Source of the DNA: an uncultured Lachnospiraceae bacterium
GTDB taxonomy: Bacteria > Bacillota > Clostridia > Lachnospirales > Lachnospiraceae
Assembly: GCA_910579685.1 (NCBI GenBank)
Contig: CAJTVN010000011.1
Location: forward strand, 53,589-117,588
Direction: 5' to 3'
Length of the DNA stretch: 64,000 nucleotides
The notes under the pieces were generated by a model. The model was not told where the DNA came from. It ran no database searches and worked only from the letters and a program-made list of their open reading frames with translations. The translations under genes were made by a program, and so were the position numbers. The stretch's first letter is position 1. Every line of letters begins with the position of its first letter. Positions 9,367 to 18,024 of the stretch are shown piece by piece.

Positions 9367-12300
9367 CTATCTGTTGCCCTTAACCGCATAGAAGGCTTCG
9401 ATCTGCGCCTGCTGTGCACTCAGTCCCTTTTCCTCCATCTGCACGATGGCCGTCAGCATTTTCTCGTAGTCATGCGGGATGATTTTCTTGAATTTGGGCA
9501 GATATTCCTTAAAGTGATCCAGGATCCGCTTTCCCTTTTTGGAATCGGTAAGGGCCACATGTTCCCGAATCAGTTCCTTGAGCTCGATCACGTCATATTT
9601 GGAGCTCACCTCATAGGAGGATACCATCTCCTTGTTGAGCCGGGTATAAAGATCATTGTTTTCGTCCAGCACATAGGCGATCCCGCCGCTCATGCCTGCC
9701 GCAAAATTCTTTCCGGTAGAGCCAAGAACCACCACCCGGCCTCCTGTCATATACTCGCAGCCGTGGTCTCCCACGCCCTCCACTACGGCCCTTGCGCCGG
9801 AATTTCTCACGCAGAAGCGTTCTCCCGCCACTCCGCATAGAAAGGCCTTGCCGCTGGTGGCGCCGTACAGGGCCACATTGCCGATAATAATATTCTCGTC
9901 CGCCGCAAACCGGCTTTCCCTGGGCGGATAGATGACGAGCTTTCCGCCGGAGAGCCCTTTTCCGAAATAATCGTTGCTGTCCCCTTCCAGCTCCAGGGTA
10001 AGGCCCGACGGGATAAAAGCTCCAAAGCTCTGTCCGCCGGCTCCCTTGCACCGAATGCGGAAGGTATCCTCCTGCACCGAATCCCCGAGGCGTCTTGTGA
10101 TCTCGGAGCCCAGAATGGTTCCGAAGGCCCGGTCCGTATTTTTGACCTCCACCTCCATACTGCTCTTTAAGCCGCCGTCGATGGCCTTGTTCAGCCGCTT
10201 TAAAAGCACCCTCTCGTCCACCGTGTTTTCCAGTCTGAAATCATAGACCTTCCCGGGATCAAAGATAACGCCTTGCTTTCCGCCCGCATAGGGATTGCGA
10301 AGGATCAGGCTCAGGTCGATCTGCTTCTGCCTTTGGGAGAGGTGCTCCTTCACCCTGAGAAATTCCGTCCGGCCCACCAGCTCATCCACGCTGCGCACAC
10401 CCAGCTTCGCCATATATTCCCGAAGCTCCTGGGCGATAAATTTCATAAAATTCATCACGTATTCCGGTTTTCCCCTGAAATTTCTGCGAAGCTCCGGATT
10501 CTGGGTCGCCACGCCCACGGGGCAGGTATCCAGATTGCAGACGCGCATCATCACACAGCCCATGGTCACAAGGGGAGCCGTTGCAAAGCCGAACTCCTCG
10601 GCACCCAGGATGGCCGCAATGGCAACATCCCGTCCGCTCATCAGCTTGCCGTCCGTCTCGATGCGCACCTTGTCGCGCAGGCCGTTCATAATCAGAGTCT
10701 GGTGAGTCTCCGCAAGTCCCAGCTCCCAGGGAAGCCCGGCATTGTGGATGGAGCTCCTTGGTGCGGCCCCCGTTCCGCCGTCATAGCCCGAGACGAGAAT
10801 CACCTGGGCTCCCGCCTTTGCAACCCCTGCCGCCACGGTTCCAACGCCTGCCTCGGAGACAAGCTTCACGCTGATTCTCGCTTTCTTGTTGGCGTTTTTC
10901 AGATCGTAGATAAGCTCCGCCAGATCCTCGATGGAGTAAATATCGTGATGAGGCGGGGGAGAGATCAGGCCCACTCCCGGTGTGGAATGCCTGGTCTTCG
11001 CAATCCAGGGATATACCTTGCCGGAGGGCAGATGTCCTCCCTCTCCCGGCTTCGCTCCCTGGGCCATCTTGATCTGAATCTCATCCGCACTCACCAGATA
11101 CCTGCTGGTGACGCCAAACCTCCCGCTGGCCACCTGCTTGATAGCGGAGCATCTGTTTAAGCCGTCCGGCCCAGGAAAAAGCCTTTCCGTCTCCTCGCCG
11201 CCCTCTCCGGAATTGGAACGTCCATGAAGCCGGTTCATGGCAATCGCCAGTGTCTCGTGAGCTTCTTTGGAGATGGAGCCGTAGCTCATGGCCCCCGTCT
11301 TAAACCGTCTGACAATGGAATCCACGCTCTCCACCTCGTCCAGGGGAACGCCCTTTTCCGGAAAGTTGAAGTCCATCAGTCCCCGCAGGTTCTTGACGGA
11401 ATTCTCATCATTGACCAGTGCGGTATATTCCTTGAACATCTCATAATCTCCGCGTCTGGTGGATTCCTGGAGAAGATGGATGGTCGCCGGATTGTAGAGG
11501 TGTTCGTCCGCTCCGCTTCTCACCTTGTGATGTCCCAGGCTGTCTAAGGTCAGATCATTGGCCAGACCAAGCGGGTCAAAAGCCTGGGAATGCAGAGCGT
11601 CGACCTCCCTCTCGATATCCTCTATGGTAATTCCTCCCACTCTGCACACCGTATGGGGAAAATACCGGTTGATCACTTCGCTGTCAATACCGATGGCCTC
11701 AAAAATCTGGGAGCCCTCGTAGGACTGGATGGTGCTGATTCCCATCTTGGAGGCGATCTTTACAATTCCGCGGAGAACGGCATTGTTGTAATCCTCCACC
11801 GCCGCATAATAATCCTTATCCAGCATATGGCCGTCGATCAGCTCCTTGATGGATTCCTGGGCCAGATAGGGATTGATGGCGCAGGCGCCATAGCCGAGAA
11901 GCGTTGCAAAGTGATGCACCTCCCTGGGCTCTCCGGACTCCACGATAAGCGCCACGCTTGTTTTCTTCTTCGTCACCACCAGATGACGGTTTAATGCCGA
12001 TACCGCAAGCAGGGAGGGAATCGCCACATGATTTTCATCCACGCCCCGGTCGGAGAGCACCATGATATTCACACCGTCCCGGTAGGCACGATCCACCTCC
12101 ACAAACAGCCGGTCAATGGCGCGCTCCAAGCGGGTGTTTTTGTAATAGGTGATGGGAATCACCTCCACCTTGAAGCCCTCCGCCTTCATACTCTTGATTT
12201 TCATCAGATCCGTATTGGTCAGAATCGGATTATGAACCTGCAGGACATTGCAGTTTCTGGGCGTCTCTTCCAGGATGTTGCCGTCCGTCCCGATATAGAC

Positions 12301-13917
12301 CGTGGTGGACGTCACCACCTCCTCGCGGATGGCGTCGATCGGCGGGTTGGTCACCTGGGCAAACTTCTGCTTGAAATAGTGAAACAGCGGATGATGGGTT
12401 GTGGAGAGAACCGGAAGGGGCGTGTCAACCCCCATGGCCGCAATAGCTTCCCCGCCGCTCTTCGCCATGGGGAGGATGCCGGCCTTTAACTCCTCATAGG
12501 AATAGCCGAAGGCCTTCTGCATGCGCTGCCGTTCCTCACAGGAGAACTCCGGCACCCGCTCATTGGGAATCTTAAGGTCTTTCAGATGAACCAGATTGCT
12601 GTCAAGCCACTCCCCGTAGGGCTGCCTGGAGGCATAATTCTCCTTCAGCTCATCGTCATCAATCACCCTGCCCTGCACCAGATCCACCAGCAGCATCTTT
12701 CCCGGACGCAGACGCTCCTTCACCAGGATCCTGGAAGGATCAATGGGCAGGACTCCCACCTCCGATGAGAGGATCAGCTGGTCGTCGTCCGTAATCATGT
12801 AGCGGGAAGGCCGAAGGCCGTTCCGGTCAAGGACGGCGCCCATCACGTCCCCGTCGCAGAAAAGGATGGAAGCCGGGCCGTCCCAGGGTTCCATCATGGT
12901 GGCATAATACTGGTAGAAATCCTTTTTATGCAGTGACATGGTCCTGTTATTCGCCCAGGGCTCGGGAATGGTGATCATCACCGCATGGGGCAGATCCATG
13001 CCGCTCATGACAAGAAATTCCAGCGTGTTATCAAGCATGGCCGAATCGGAGCCCGAGGTGTTTACCACGGGCAGCACCTTGTGGAGCACGCCGTGAAGAT
13101 GCTCGGATTCCATATTTTCCTCTCTCGCCAGCATCTTGTCCGCATTTCCCTGGATGGTGTTGATCTCCCCGTTGTGCACGATAAAACGGTTGGGATGGGC
13201 CCTCTCCCAGCTGGGATTAGTGTTGGTGGAGAAGCGGGAATGAACCATGGCAATGGCGGACTCGAAATCCTTATCCTGCAGATCCCCGAAAAAGGTCCGC
13301 AGCTGTCCCACCAGAAACATGCCCTTATATACAATCGTCCGGCTGGATAAGGAAACCACATAGGTGTTATCCGAGGACTGTTCAAAGACCCTTCTCACAA
13401 TATAAAGCATCCGGTCAAAATCAAGTCCCTTTTTCACTCCTGCCGGTTTCTTTACAAAGGCCTGCAGAATATGCGGCATGCACTCCACCGCCTTTTGCCC
13501 GAGAACCTCCGGATGGGTCGGCACCTTGCGCCATCCCAGAAAGGAAAGACCTTCCTTCTCCACAATGATCTCGAACATCTTCTTTGCCTGGTTTTTGCGC
13601 AGCTCATCCTGAGGAAAGAAAAACATGCCAACGCCGTACTCTCTCTCCCGCCCAAGCTCGATTCCCAGACTTTTCGACACCTTCTGAAAGAATTTGTGCG
13701 GAATCTGGGTCAGAATCCCCACGCCGTCTCCCGTCTGTCCCTGCGCATCCTTCCCTGCCCTATGCTCCAGATTCTCCACAATCCTCAGAGCGTTCTCCAC
13801 GGTCTGGCGGCTCTTTTTTCCTTTAATATTCACACAGGCTCCGATACCGCAGTTGTCATGTTCAAATTCCGGACGGTAAAGCGGCGCCCTTGGAACTGTC
13901 AGCCTTGCATCAAACAT
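9367..13917 (-). CDS. gltB: Glutamate synthase, large (alpha) subunit
   Basis: About 1516 residues, the standard length. Domains in order: class II glutamine amidotransferase whose nucleophile Cys follows a short propeptide (HDNCGIGACVN), central domain, FMN-binding synthase barrel (SGEGGEE, SVKLVSEAGVGTVAAGVAKA, GYDGGTGAAP), the 3Fe-4S cysteines in CVMMRVCNLDTCPVG, and the C-terminal glycine-rich beta-helix (GDHGCEYMTGGRVVVLG). It makes glutamate from glutamine and 2-oxoglutarate. The ATG at 13917 has AAGGAG nearby; the longer frame adds 20 unsupported residues. Promoter and leader hairpin lie directly upstream. Confidence 0.96.
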   Translation of the reverse strand: MFDARLTVPRAPLYRPEFEHDNCGIGACVNIKGKKSRQTVENALRIVENLEHRAGKDAQGQTGDGVGILTQIPHKFFQKVSKSLGIELGREREYGVGMFFFPQDELRKNQAKKMFEIIVEKEGLSFLGWRKVPTHPEVLGQKAVECMPHILQAFVKKPAGVKKGLDFDRMLYIVRRVFEQSSDNTYVVSLSSRTIVYKGMFLVGQLRTFFGDLQDKDFESAIAMVHSRFSTNTNPSWERAHPNRFIVHNGEINTIQGNADKMLAREENMESEHLHGVLHKVLPVVNTSGSDSAMLDNTLEFLVMSGMDLPHAVMITIPEPWANNRTMSLHKKDFYQYYATMMEPWDGPASILFCDGDVMGAVLDRNGLRPSRYMITDDDQLILSSEVGVLPIDPSRILVKERLRPGKMLLVDLVQGRVIDDDELKENYASRQPYGEWLDSNLVHLKDLKIPNERVPEFSCEERQRMQKAFGYSYEELKAGILPMAKSGGEAIAAMGVDTPLPVLSTTHHPLFHYFKQKFAQVTNPPIDAIREEVVTSTTVYIGTDGNILEETPRNCNVLQVHNPILTNTDLMKIKSMKAEGFKVEVIPITYYKNTRLERAIDRLFVEVDRAYRDGVNIMVLSDRGVDENHVAIPSLLAVSALNRHLVVTKKKTSVALIVESGEPREVHHFATLLGYGACAINPYLAQESIKELIDGHMLDKDYYAAVEDYNNAVLRGIVKIASKMGISTIQSYEGSQIFEAIGIDSEVINRYFPHTVCRVGGITIEDIEREVDALHSQAFDPLGLANDLTLDSLGHHKVRSGADEHLYNPATIHLLQESTRRGDYEMFKEYTALVNDENSVKNLRGLMDFNFPEKGVPLDEVESVDSIVRRFKTGAMSYGSISKEAHETLAIAMNRLHGRSNSGEGGEETERLFPGPDGLNRCSAIKQVASGRFGVTSRYLVSADEIQIKMAQGAKPGEGGHLPSGKVYPWIAKTRHSTPGVGLISPPPHHDIYSIEDLAELIYDLKNANKKARISVKLVSEAGVGTVAAGVAKAGAQVILVSGYDGGTGAAPRSSIHNAGLPWELGLAETHQTLIMNGLRDKVRIETDGKLMSGRDVAIAAILGAEEFGFATAPLVTMGCVMMRVCNLDTCPVGVATQNPELRRNFRGKPEYVMNFMKFIAQELREYMAKLGVRSVDELVGRTEFLRVKEHLSQRQKQIDLSLILRNPYAGGKQGVIFDPGKVYDFRLENTVDERVLLKRLNKAIDGGLKSSMEVEVKNTDRAFGTILGSEITRRLGDSVQEDTFRIRCKGAGGQSFGAFIPSGLTLELEGDSNDYFGKGLSGGKLVIYPPRESRFAADENIIIGNVALYGATSGKAFLCGVAGERFCVRNSGARAVVEGVGDHGCEYMTGGRVVVLGSTGKNFAAGMSGGIAYVLDENNDLYTRLNKEMVSSYEVSSKYDVIELKELIREHVALTDSKKGKRILDHFKEYLPKFKKIIPHDYEKMLTAIVQMEEKGLSAQQAQIEAFYAVKGNR

Positions 13918-13978
13918 ACCTTTTCTCCTTCCCCTGCTCGCCGTGCGGCCCGCATGCTGCGTCAGCAGCCTGCGCATA

Positions 13979-14018
13979 GAAAAAGCCGCAAAAGGGCCTT
14001 CCTACCGCTCCTTTGCGA
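13979..14018 (-). terminator. Terminator-like hairpin in the gltB leader (possible attenuator)
   Basis: Read leftward, CGCAAAGG pairs with CCTTTTGCG (one bulged base) and is followed by GCTTTTTCT. It lies after the putative gltB promoter and about 60 bases before the gltB start. A second short hairpin (GCTGC-TGAC-GCAGC) follows near 13954-13967. Confidence 0.55.
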
Positions 14019-14029
14019 CTTGCAGATTT

Positions 14030-14058
14030 AATATACAACATTTTTTTTCATTTGTAAA
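14030..14058 (-). promoter_or_regulatory. Sigma-70-type promoter for gltBD
   Basis: Leftward -35 TTTACA (14053-14058) and -10 TATATT (14030-14035) with a 17-base spacer. Transcription would start near 14023 and give a leader of about 105 bases containing the terminator-like hairpin. Confidence 0.65.
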
Positions 14059-14079
14059 TAACAAATATTCGGCAAATTG

Positions 14080-14997
14080 TCAGATAATTCTTTTTCGGAT
14101 ATACCAGAAAATCCCCGCCGCACAAAGGAGCATAACCACTCCCAAGGCCATCGCCGTTCCACGGCCAAGGGTTTCCAGTGCGCCATGGCAGGTCATCGCG
14201 TAAACGCTGACATTGGCAATCCCGTGAAAAAACATAGGGGCCGCAAAGCTCCCATAAAGCTCATAAGTATAGGCGATAACCAGCCCCATCACGCACCCGT
14301 ACAGGGTCTGCACCAGATTTCCGTGATAGGCCCCGAACAAAAAGGAGGAGACCGCAAGCGCTAACCCATAGCCGAAGCAGCGTTTCATCCGGTTGTAGAG
14401 AAGCCCCCGGAACACCGCCTCCTCCGCAAGGGGGGAAATCCCCCCGTACAGCACAAGCCCGACCGCAAACGGCACGCCGTACTGACGCTCCTGTACCTGC
14501 GCAAAGGCCTCTGAGCTCTCCAGAAAACCCGTCTGATAGAGGACGATATTAAGGCCCGCAGAAAGACAAAAGGCAAGAGCTGCCAGAAACGCATAGGCCG
14601 TAACCCGGCCTTCACTGATACCGCCTCCCGAAGCGGATCCCTGCCGTCTTCCGAAACAGGACTTCTCCGGCGCAGCCGGGCCTGCGCCTTTCCCTCCCGC
14701 CTCCAGCTCTCTCTTTAGGGCCGGCCAGATGGCCGCTGTGCCCAAGAGCGCTGCCAGGGCGCCAAGAACGGCCTGGAGCGTTCCCTGATTTGTGACAAAA
14801 ACAGCGGTGAATTCCGCCCCTCCCGTGCCGGCTCCCAAAAGGGATCCCAAAATCAAAACCAGAAGAATTTCTGCGGCATCATGGGCCACAAAATAGATCA
14901 GCAGAGGCACAAGCAGATACGCCGTCCTTTTCATGGTTGTCCATTTTCGCAGCTCGCCCGCATCCCATCTTAAGTAGATCATCTTCCAAAAGCTCAT
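14080..14997 (-). CDS. CPBP-family intramembrane metalloprotease (CAAX-type)
   Basis: Multi-pass membrane protein of 305 residues with the CPBP motifs EEAVFRGLLYNR (glutamate pair plus arginine) and FGAYHGN (histidine), the residues that coordinate the catalytic metal. A third conserved segment, FFHGIANVS, is also present. Such proteases cleave prenylated or membrane-embedded peptides or act in bacteriocin tolerance; the substrate here is unknown. The start overlaps the HAD gene stop by four bases (ATGA), so the two are translationally coupled. A glycine/alanine-rich cytosolic loop near residues 95-120 is unusual but not disabling. Confidence 0.85.
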   Translation of the reverse strand: MSFWKMIYLRWDAGELRKWTTMKRTAYLLVPLLIYFVAHDAAEILLVLILGSLLGAGTGGAEFTAVFVTNQGTLQAVLGALAALLGTAAIWPALKRELEAGGKGAGPAAPEKSCFGRRQGSASGGGISEGRVTAYAFLAALAFCLSAGLNIVLYQTGFLESSEAFAQVQERQYGVPFAVGLVLYGGISPLAEEAVFRGLLYNRMKRCFGYGLALAVSSFLFGAYHGNLVQTLYGCVMGLVIAYTYELYGSFAAPMFFHGIANVSVYAMTCHGALETLGRGTAMALGVVMLLCAAGIFWYIRKRII

Positions 14998-15698
14998 AGT
15001 CCGTCCCCCGGGCCGTCCGGCTCTTTTTCTTCCGTGTCAAGGAGAAAGGCCGCCAGATCTGCAACCGTATCCGCAATGTAATCCGCGCCCTCCGCCTCCA
15101 GCTCCCCCTGCGGGGCATAGCCGAACCGCACGCCCACGCCGGTAAGCCCGTGGGCCCTGGCGCCCTGAATATCAAATTTCCGGTCTCCGACCATGGCGCA
15201 GCGCCTCTTTCTCTCTTCCCCGGAAATCTCCCCGACTCCCAGCCGCAAAAGAGCTTCCTCCACTACCTCTTCCTTGGCAGAGCGGGCGCCGTCCAGCTCG
15301 CTTCCCACGATCACGTCAAAATATTTCTCAATCCCGAAACGATCCAGGATCCTGTGCACAAAGCATTCCGGCTTGCTGGAAGCCACCGCCAGCGTTACGC
15401 CTGCGCTTTTCATCTCCTCCAGCAACCGGGGAATTCCGTCATATACGCAATTTTCAAAAATTCCCACCGGAGCGAACCGTTCCCGGTAGGCCTCCACGGC
15501 CCTGACGGCCTGTTCCCTCGTCAGCCCGTAAAACTCCATAAAGCTGTCGGTAAGAGGCGGACCGATAAAGGGCTCGAGCTTTTTGAGATCCGGCTCCTCA
15601 ATTCCCAGAGATCTCAAGGCGTACTGAACACATCTGGTGATCCCCTCGCCCGGGTCGGTCAGCGTCCCATCCAGATCAAACAGGCAATATTGAAACAT
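14994..15698 (-). CDS. HAD-family phosphatase, phosphoglycolate phosphatase-like
   Basis: Cytosolic HAD hydrolase of 234 residues. Motif I is FDLDGTLTDP (nucleophile Asp), motif II VASSKPE, and motif IV MVGDRKFDIQGARAHG, with an alpha-helical cap in between (IGPPLTDSF). The GPPL segment is common in Gph/PgmB-like Firmicute enzymes. The substrate is probably a small phosphorylated metabolite but cannot be fixed from sequence. The ATG is preceded by AGAGGAG. It lies 41 bases after the S1-domain gene and is coupled to the protease gene. Confidence 0.85.
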   Translation of the reverse strand: MFQYCLFDLDGTLTDPGEGITRCVQYALRSLGIEEPDLKKLEPFIGPPLTDSFMEFYGLTREQAVRAVEAYRERFAPVGIFENCVYDGIPRLLEEMKSAGVTLAVASSKPECFVHRILDRFGIEKYFDVIVGSELDGARSAKEEVVEEALLRLGVGEISGEERKRRCAMVGDRKFDIQGARAHGLTGVGVRFGYAPQGELEAEGADYIADTVADLAAFLLDTEEKEPDGPGDGL

Positions 15699-15738
15699 CG
15701 TATTCTCCTCTTACTGCCTTTGGTGTAAACCAAAGACT

Positions 15739-16644
15739 TTACAGATTCAGCTTAGCGAACAGATCGCCGAGACTGGTTCCTATGCTCTGTCCGGAGCTGA
15801 ATTTATCCGCATTGACGCTCTCGATTTCCTCGGCCTGGGCATTCTCCTCGGCCGCCTTCATGCTCAGGCTGATCTTTCCGTTGTTGGTATTCAGCACCTT
15901 GACCTTCACCTTATCGCCCACCGCCAATACCTCAGACGGCTTTTTGATCCTTTTCTGGCTGATCTGTGAAATATGCACCAGTCCGCTTAAGCCGTCCTTC
16001 AAATCCACAAAAGCGCCGTAGGGCTGCAGGCTCTCCACCGTGCCTTCCAGAATGGTTCCGGGAGCCAGCATCGCCACCTTGTGATCATGTTCTTCTCTGG
16101 CCTGCTCCCTCAAAATCTCCTTTGCGGAAAGCACCAGCTTTTCCTTCTCCTTGTCCACGGTAATCACCCGCACTGCAAGCTCTTTGCCCTTGAAGACGGT
16201 AAGATCCTCCACATAGCTAAGGGACAGCTGGGATGCCGGGATAAATCCCCGTATCCCCTCCAGATAAGCCACAACTCCCGCATTGACCACATCGCTGACC
16301 TTTACCGTGAGATTCTTTTTCTCCTCCAGATAGCCCGCAAGAACATCCCATGCCAGCACGTCATTCGCTTCTTTCTTTGAGAGCTGGATATTTCCCTGCC
16401 CATCGTCCATTCTGACCACGCAGGCCTCGATCACGTCACCGGCCTTCACGTCGTTCAAAAGGGAAAATCCCGGATCCTTGCTCATATCTTCCGCCTTAAT
16501 GATTCCCTGGGTATAATATTTCAAATCAAGAGTCACTTCTTCCTCATTGACATCAATTACCGTTCCCTGAATCACATCCCCCTCCTTGATCGTCCTGAAC
16601 GAGGCCTCCAGCTCTCTTTCATAATCTTTCATCGTCTCTTCCAT
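15739..16644 (-). CDS. S1 RNA-binding domain protein (short ribosomal protein S1 homologue)
   Basis: About 301 residues with three recognisable S1 (OB-fold) domains: roughly residues 20-90 (GDVIQGTVIDVNEEEVTLDL), 105-180 (VVNAGVVAYLEGIRGFIP) and 195-270 (ILEGTVESLQPYGAFVDLKD). Firmicute S1 homologues are shorter than the six-domain E. coli protein and bind mRNA or fine-tune translation. The ATG at 16644 follows AAGGAG; the longer frame adds 16 lysine/arginine-rich residues without support. The acidic C-terminal tail (ENAQAEEIES) is typical. Confidence 0.85.
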   Translation of the reverse strand: MEETMKDYERELEASFRTIKEGDVIQGTVIDVNEEEVTLDLKYYTQGIIKAEDMSKDPGFSLLNDVKAGDVIEACVVRMDDGQGNIQLSKKEANDVLAWDVLAGYLEEKKNLTVKVSDVVNAGVVAYLEGIRGFIPASQLSLSYVEDLTVFKGKELAVRVITVDKEKEKLVLSAKEILREQAREEHDHKVAMLAPGTILEGTVESLQPYGAFVDLKDGLSGLVHISQISQKRIKKPSEVLAVGDKVKVKVLNTNNGKISLSMKAAEENAQAEEIESVNADKFSSGQSIGTSLGDLFAKLNL

Positions 16645-16723
16645 TTGTAATTCCTTCTCCTTTCTATTTCCATATTTTCTATTGTATCTCACTTTTCTCC
16701 AAATGACCAGACTTAAAGTATAA

Positions 16724-16779
16724 GAAAAACCCCTATCCCAAGACTGTCACCGTCCGTAAGGATAGGGGCTTTTCATTTT
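16724..16779. terminator. Bidirectional intrinsic terminator
   Basis: Perfect 9-bp arms CCCCTATCC (16730-16738) and GGATAGGGG (16760-16768). T-runs follow on both strands (CTTTTCATTTTT rightward, TTTTTCTT leftward). It ends the flavin reductase-rubrerythrin transcript ahead of the S1 gene. Confidence 0.85.
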
Positions 16780-16802
16780 TGCCTGTGTTTTGCGACTGCT
16801 TT

Positions 16803-17339
16803 TTAGTAATTCTCAGGCTTTACCTGAAAATAAGACTGCGGATGCGCACATACGGGGCAGACCTCGGGAGCCTTCCGTCCCACGCAGATATGGCCGCAGT
16901 TTCTGCACTGCCAGATGGTGTCCCCCTCCCTGGAAAATACAACCCCGTTCTCAATGTTGGCAATCAGCTTCCGATATCTCTCCTCATGCTCCTTCTCCAC
17001 GGCTGCAACCCCCGCAAAGAGATCCGCAATCTTGTCAAATCCCTCTTCCCTGGCCTCTTTTTCAAATCCGGCATACATATCCGTCCACTCGAAATTTTCA
17101 CCCTCCGCCGCATGACCGAGATTTTCAAGAGTGGTGCCGATTCCGCCGCTTAAGAGCTTGTACCACATTTTTGCGTGCTCCCTCTCGTTGGCCGCCGTCT
17201 CCTCGAAGATTGCCGCAATCTGCTGATAGCCGTCCTTTTTCGCCTTGGAAGCAAAATAAGTATACTTATTCGTAGCCATCGACTCCCCTGAAAAAGCCGC
17301 CATCAAATTCGCCTCTGTCTTTGAACCTTTTAAATCCAT
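16803..17339 (-). CDS. rbr: Rubrerythrin
   Basis: Non-haem diiron peroxidase of 178 residues that reduces hydrogen peroxide in anaerobes. The N-terminal four-helix domain has the diiron ligands in [25 protein letters not shown] and [10 protein letters not shown]. The C-terminal rubredoxin domain carries the FeS4 cysteines in [10 protein letters not shown] and CPVCAHP. The ATG at 17339 follows AAGGAGG; the longer frame is unsupported. It is the second gene after a flavin reductase, a likely electron source, and is followed by a strong terminator. Confidence 0.96.
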   Translation of the reverse strand: MDLKGSKTEANLMAAFSGESMATNKYTYFASKAKKDGYQQIAAIFEETAANEREHAKMWYKLLSGGIGTTLENLGHAAEGENFEWTDMYAGFEKEAREEGFDKIADLFAGVAAVEKEHEERYRKLIANIENGVVFSREGDTIWQCRNCGHICVGRKAPEVCPVCAHPQSYFQVKPENY

Positions 17340-17388
17340 GTTTAAAACCTCCTTCTTTCTTCTTATTATTGACCTGATCTGCCTGTAC

Positions 17389-17892
17389 TTATTCCTCCGG
17401 GAGATAGGTGGGCGCATTCTTGGGGCTCTTCCCTTTTACTACCTTGTGATAGTAGGCATAGGTCATGGCCTCCCCGTCCGCAAAGACCTCTCCCCCCGTC
17501 ACTTCTCCCAGAAATACCGTGTGGGTCGCCGTTTCCATCTTATCAATCACCCTGCAGGCAATATAGCCGCAGGAATCATTTATTACCGGCATATAATCCT
17601 TCACCGAATACGCAACCTTCTCGAATTTGTTGGTATCCTTGCCCGACCAGAAACCAAAGGTTCCTATAACGGAAGGATCCGTCTGCTCGGAAAGAATGGA
17701 AACAGCAAACTTTCCCGTCTCCGAAATGCAGTGGTTCGTATAGTTGTCATGGTTCACGCTGACCGCTATGGTAGCGGGCGACGAAGTAATCTGCATTGCG
17801 CTGTTTGCCGTACATCCGGTGGGTCTGCCATTGTCCCAGGTGCTGATCACGTAAACGCCGTAAGAAAGCTTTCTGAAAATATTGGTATCCAT
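17389..17892 (-). CDS. Flavin reductase domain protein (NAD(P)H:FMN oxidoreductase-like)
   Basis: A 167-residue flavin-binding split-barrel protein: [20 protein letters not shown], then [15 protein letters not shown] and [10 protein letters not shown], as in the flavin reductase part of high-molecular-weight rubredoxin and related flavoredoxins. No fused rubredoxin domain is present. The ATG at 17892 follows AAGGAG; the longer frame is unsupported. Its position 49 bases ahead of rubrerythrin suggests it helps reduce that peroxidase. A consensus-like promoter with an overlapping palindrome lies upstream. Confidence 0.88.
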   Translation of the reverse strand: MDTNIFRKLSYGVYVISTWDNGRPTGCTANSAMQITSSPATIAVSVNHDNYTNHCISETGKFAVSILSEQTDPSVIGTFGFWSGKDTNKFEKVAYSVKDYMPVINDSCGYIACRVIDKMETATHTVFLGEVTGGEVFADGEAMTYAYYHKVVKGKSPKNAPTYLPEE

Positions 17893-17915
17893 TTGATCCT
17901 TCTCCTTTTTAATAT

Positions 17916-17958
17916 TAGTAATTATTACTATTTTATCCTGCATGGTACTTTTTGTCAA
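17916..17958 (-). promoter_or_regulatory. Promoter plus operator palindrome for the flavin reductase-rubrerythrin operon
   Basis: Leftward -35 TTGACA (17953-17958), 17-base spacer, -10 TAAAAT (17930-17935). A perfect 15-base palindrome, TAGTAATTATTACTA (17916-17930), abuts the -10 and covers the expected transcription start. This is a position where a MarR- or HxlR-like repressor would block transcription. Confidence 0.7.
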
Positions 17959-17966
17959 TCTCTCAT

Positions 17967-17995
17967 TTGACAATCTTTCCTCTTCCCTGTACGAT
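17967..17995 (+). promoter_or_regulatory. Promoter for the ABC-F gene
   Basis: Rightward TTGACA (17967-17972) and TACGAT (17990-17995) with a 17-base spacer, about 30 bases before the ATG. It diverges from the rubrerythrin operon promoter within the same 130-base gap. Confidence 0.55.
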
Positions 17996-18024
17996 AGTTA
18001 TATGCTGATTTTAAAGGAGTTATT

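Noticed and set aside
13918..13977. Upstream 20-codon extension of gltB
   Set aside because: Basic, GC-rich extension lies in the leader hairpin region and lacks a ribosome binding site; ATG at 13917 has one and matches the family N-terminus.
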